A stretch of DNA of 5,275 nucleotides from an uncultured Eubacteriales bacterium (lineage in GTDB: Bacteria > Bacillota > Clostridia > Oscillospirales > CAG-272): the NCBI GenBank assembly GCA_900556615.1, contig USPP01000146.1, positions 1 to 5,275 of the forward strand. Direction: 5' to 3'. Shown here piece by piece: positions 3,485 to 5,275 of this stretch. The first letter of the stretch is position 1; each line of letters starts with the position of its first letter. The position numbers were made by a program, and so were the translations under genes. The notes beneath the pieces were generated by a model that was not told where the DNA came from, searched no databases, and saw only the letters and a program-made list of their open reading frames with translations.

Positions 3485-5248
3485 ATGTCTGTTTTTGATG
3501 TGTTTTCTCTGTTCGGAGGGCTTGCCTTATTTCTTTACGGAATGAATGTGATGGGAAGCTCCCTCGAAAAGCTTGCGGGCGGCAAGCTCAAAACTGTTCT
3601 CGGAAGTATGACGTCGAATCCTTTCAAGGGCTTCCTTCTCGGTCTCGGTGTCACGGCGATAATTCAGTCCTCCTCCGCTACAACAGTAATGGTTGTCGGC
3701 TTTGTAAACTCGGGACTTATGACACTTCATCAGGCTACCGGCGTCATTATGGGTGCAAACCTCGGAACCTCCGTCACCTCATGGCTTCTCAGCACTACGG
3801 GAATTACGGGAGAAAGCGCCGGGTTTATACTGAGTCTGTTTAAGCCTGCTACCTTTACTCCCATATTGGCTTTTATAGGAATGCTCCTTTTCTGCTTCGC
3901 AAAAAAGCAGAAAAGAAAGGACATCGGACATATCCTTCTCGGCTTTGCCGTTCTTATGTTCGGCATGGAATTTATGTCTTCGGCAGTGTCTGGCCTCCGC
4001 GATGTTCCTGCGTTTACCAATATTCTCACCCTGTTTTCCAACCCTTTGCTTGGTGTTGCGGTCGGAGCGGCTTTTACCGCCATTATTCAGTCCTCCTCGG
4101 CTTCGGTCGGTATTCTTCAGGCGCTTACCATGACGGGAAGCATAACGGTGGCAACGGCGGTGCCGGTCATTATGGGACAGAATATCGGAACCTGTATCAG
4201 CGCAATGATCTCGTCGATAGGTGCTTCCAAAAATGCAAAGCGTGCAGCCGTCGTACATTTGCTCTTTAATCTGATTGCAACGCTGATTATACTTCCGGTA
4301 TATTACATATTGGTAATGATCTTTGAGCCTGCCTTTGTCAACAATGCGGTTTCTCCGCTGGGGATCGCCGTTATTCATACAGGCTTCAAAATCATAGCGC
4401 TGTTAATCCTTATGCCGGCGTCTTCTCTTCTCGAAAAGCTTGCCTGCCGTATTGTGTCCGATTCCAAAAAGACGTCGGAGGGACAGCTTCTCGACGAGCG
4501 TTTGCTCGCTACTCCCGCAGTTGCCATTGAGCGCTGTCATGCGGTTGCGGTCATAATGGCGGAAACAGCCGTTTCTTCCCTCAGAAAAGCAATGGAATGT
4601 ATCTGGAATTACAGCGACAAAGCCAATGAGGAAGTGAGAGAAGCGGAAAATCAGGTCGATATGTATGAGGACAAGCTCGGCACCTACCTTGTAAAGCTGT
4701 CCAGTCTGAGTATGACGGAGAAGGACAGTGTTGAAGCGAACAAGCTGCTTCATATGATCGGAGATTTCGAACGAATATCCGATCATGCGGTTAATATTCT
4801 CGAATCATCGGAAGAAATATTCAGTAAAAAGCTGGTTTTTTCGGAGACGGCAAAAAATGAGCTTCAAACGCTTCTTGACGCCGTAAATGAAATACTTGAG
4901 CTTGCTTTGTCGGCTTTTGAAGAAAATAACCTTTCCATTGCAATCAAAGTCGAACCGCTTGAGCAGGTTATCGATTATCTGAAGGATTATCTCAAAACAC
5001 AGCATATTCTTCGGCTTCAGCGTCAGGAATGCACGATAGAATTGGGATTTGTCCTTTCCGACCTTTTGAATAACCTTGAACGTGTATCCGATCACTGTTC
5101 GAATATTGCGTGTTGCCTTATTGAAATTTCTCACGACAGCATGGACGTTCATGAGTATCTCCGCGGCTTAAAATCCGGAGACGGAGAAGCGTCATTTAAC
5201 GTTTCCTATGAATATTTCAAAAATAAGTATGCGGTAAAGCAGAATTGA
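3485..5248 (+). CDS. Na/Pi cotransporter family protein with C-terminal PhoU-like domain
   Basis: This is a membrane protein of the NptA/YjbB type, expected to move inorganic phosphate coupled to sodium. At 587 residues it is full length. Residues 1-320 hold two inverted Na/Pi cotransporter repeats with multiple membrane spans. Each has the hallmark QSSSA (61-65 and 202-206), followed by GANLGTSVT (90-98) and GQNIGTCIS (231-239). Residues 345-550 form a helical cytoplasmic PhoU-like domain. The metal-binding style motifs FERISDH (428-434) and LERVSDH (531-537) are clear, and an acidic EAENQVDMYED segment lies near 386-396. The ATG is supported by the family-like N-terminus (FGGLALFLYGMNVMG), although the AAAGGA ribosome binding site (3464-3469) is 15 nt away, longer than usual. 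It appears to be a single-gene unit with its own upstream promoter. Transport direction and substrate are inferred from family; some relatives were suggested to export phosphate. Confidence 0.95.
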   Translation: MSVFDVFSLFGGLALFLYGMNVMGSSLEKLAGGKLKTVLGSMTSNPFKGFLLGLGVTAIIQSSSATTVMVVGFVNSGLMTLHQATGVIMGANLGTSVTSWLLSTTGITGESAGFILSLFKPATFTPILAFIGMLLFCFAKKQKRKDIGHILLGFAVLMFGMEFMSSAVSGLRDVPAFTNILTLFSNPLLGVAVGAAFTAIIQSSSASVGILQALTMTGSITVATAVPVIMGQNIGTCISAMISSIGASKNAKRAAVVHLLFNLIATLIILPVYYILVMIFEPAFVNNAVSPLGIAVIHTGFKIIALLILMPASSLLEKLACRIVSDSKKTSEGQLLDERLLATPAVAIERCHAVAVIMAETAVSSLRKAMECIWNYSDKANEEVREAENQVDMYEDKLGTYLVKLSSLSMTEKDSVEANKLLHMIGDFERISDHAVNILESSEEIFSKKLVFSETAKNELQTLLDAVNEILELALSAFEENNLSIAIKVEPLEQVIDYLKDYLKTQHILRLQRQECTIELGFVLSDLLNNLERVSDHCSNIACCLIEISHDSMDVHEYLRGLKSGDGEASFNVSYEYFKNKYAVKQN

Positions 5249-5275
5249 AATGACGGCGTGCTGCCCCATAGAGGG

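Noticed and set aside
3779..4378. 199-residue minus-strand frame inside the Na/Pi cotransporter gene
   Set aside because: It lies wholly antisense to highly conserved transporter codons, with an Arg/His-rich composition typical of shadow frames.
1..5275. A novel multi-gene defence or mobile system
   Set aside because: All genes are housekeeping or common membrane and wall proteins. No transposase, integrase, nuclease, toxin-antitoxin pair or repeat-spacer array is visible.

Overview
The window looks like an ordinary chromosomal stretch from a low-to-moderate GC Gram-positive anaerobe of the class Clostridia. The Ruminococcus/Oscillospiraceae neighbourhood is a guess from gene content and style. 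Supporting signs are the rpsF-ssb-rpsR gene order, strong AGGAGG-type ribosome binding sites, SigA-like promoters, a small DUF6512 membrane protein, and a Na/Pi cotransporter with a C-terminal PhoU-like domain. No mobile element, CRISPR array, tRNA or rRNA was seen.

Layout. Positions 1-331 hold no convincing gene. They contain a 12-bp direct repeat, several strong hairpins and a GC-rich inverted repeat that resembles a dispersed intergenic repeat, plus the terminator region of the next gene. On the minus strand, 332-1234 encodes a lipoprotein lytic transglycosylase with a long acidic linker and its own promoter. Also on the minus strand, 2537-1401 is the operon rpsF (S6), ssb (single-strand DNA-binding protein) and rpsR (zinc-type S18). 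It has a consensus promoter (TTGACA, 17 nt, TATAAT), a leader of about 70 nt with two hairpins, and an intrinsic terminator at 1363-1393. A second promoter-like element overlaps the end of ssb and could drive rpsR alone.

On the plus strand, divergent from rpsF, lies a DUF6512-type membrane protein (2722-3273). Its reading frame clearly extends upstream of every ATG/GTG/TTG, and its apparent start codon is ACG behind a near-perfect ribosome binding site. After hairpins and an AT-rich regulatory gap comes a full-length Na/Pi cotransporter with a PhoU-like domain (3485-5248). Three PhoP-box-like hexamers lie in 11-nt register upstream of it.

How the genes relate. S6 and S18 bind each other and 16S rRNA in the small subunit, and SSB serves replication and repair; their co-transcription is a conserved housekeeping arrangement. 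The transglycosylase acts on peptidoglycan at the outer face of the membrane. The Na/Pi protein acts in phosphate transport. I see no new multi-gene system. The points most worth checking are the ACG start, the candidate Pho box, the rpsF leader structure and the repeat-like left edge.
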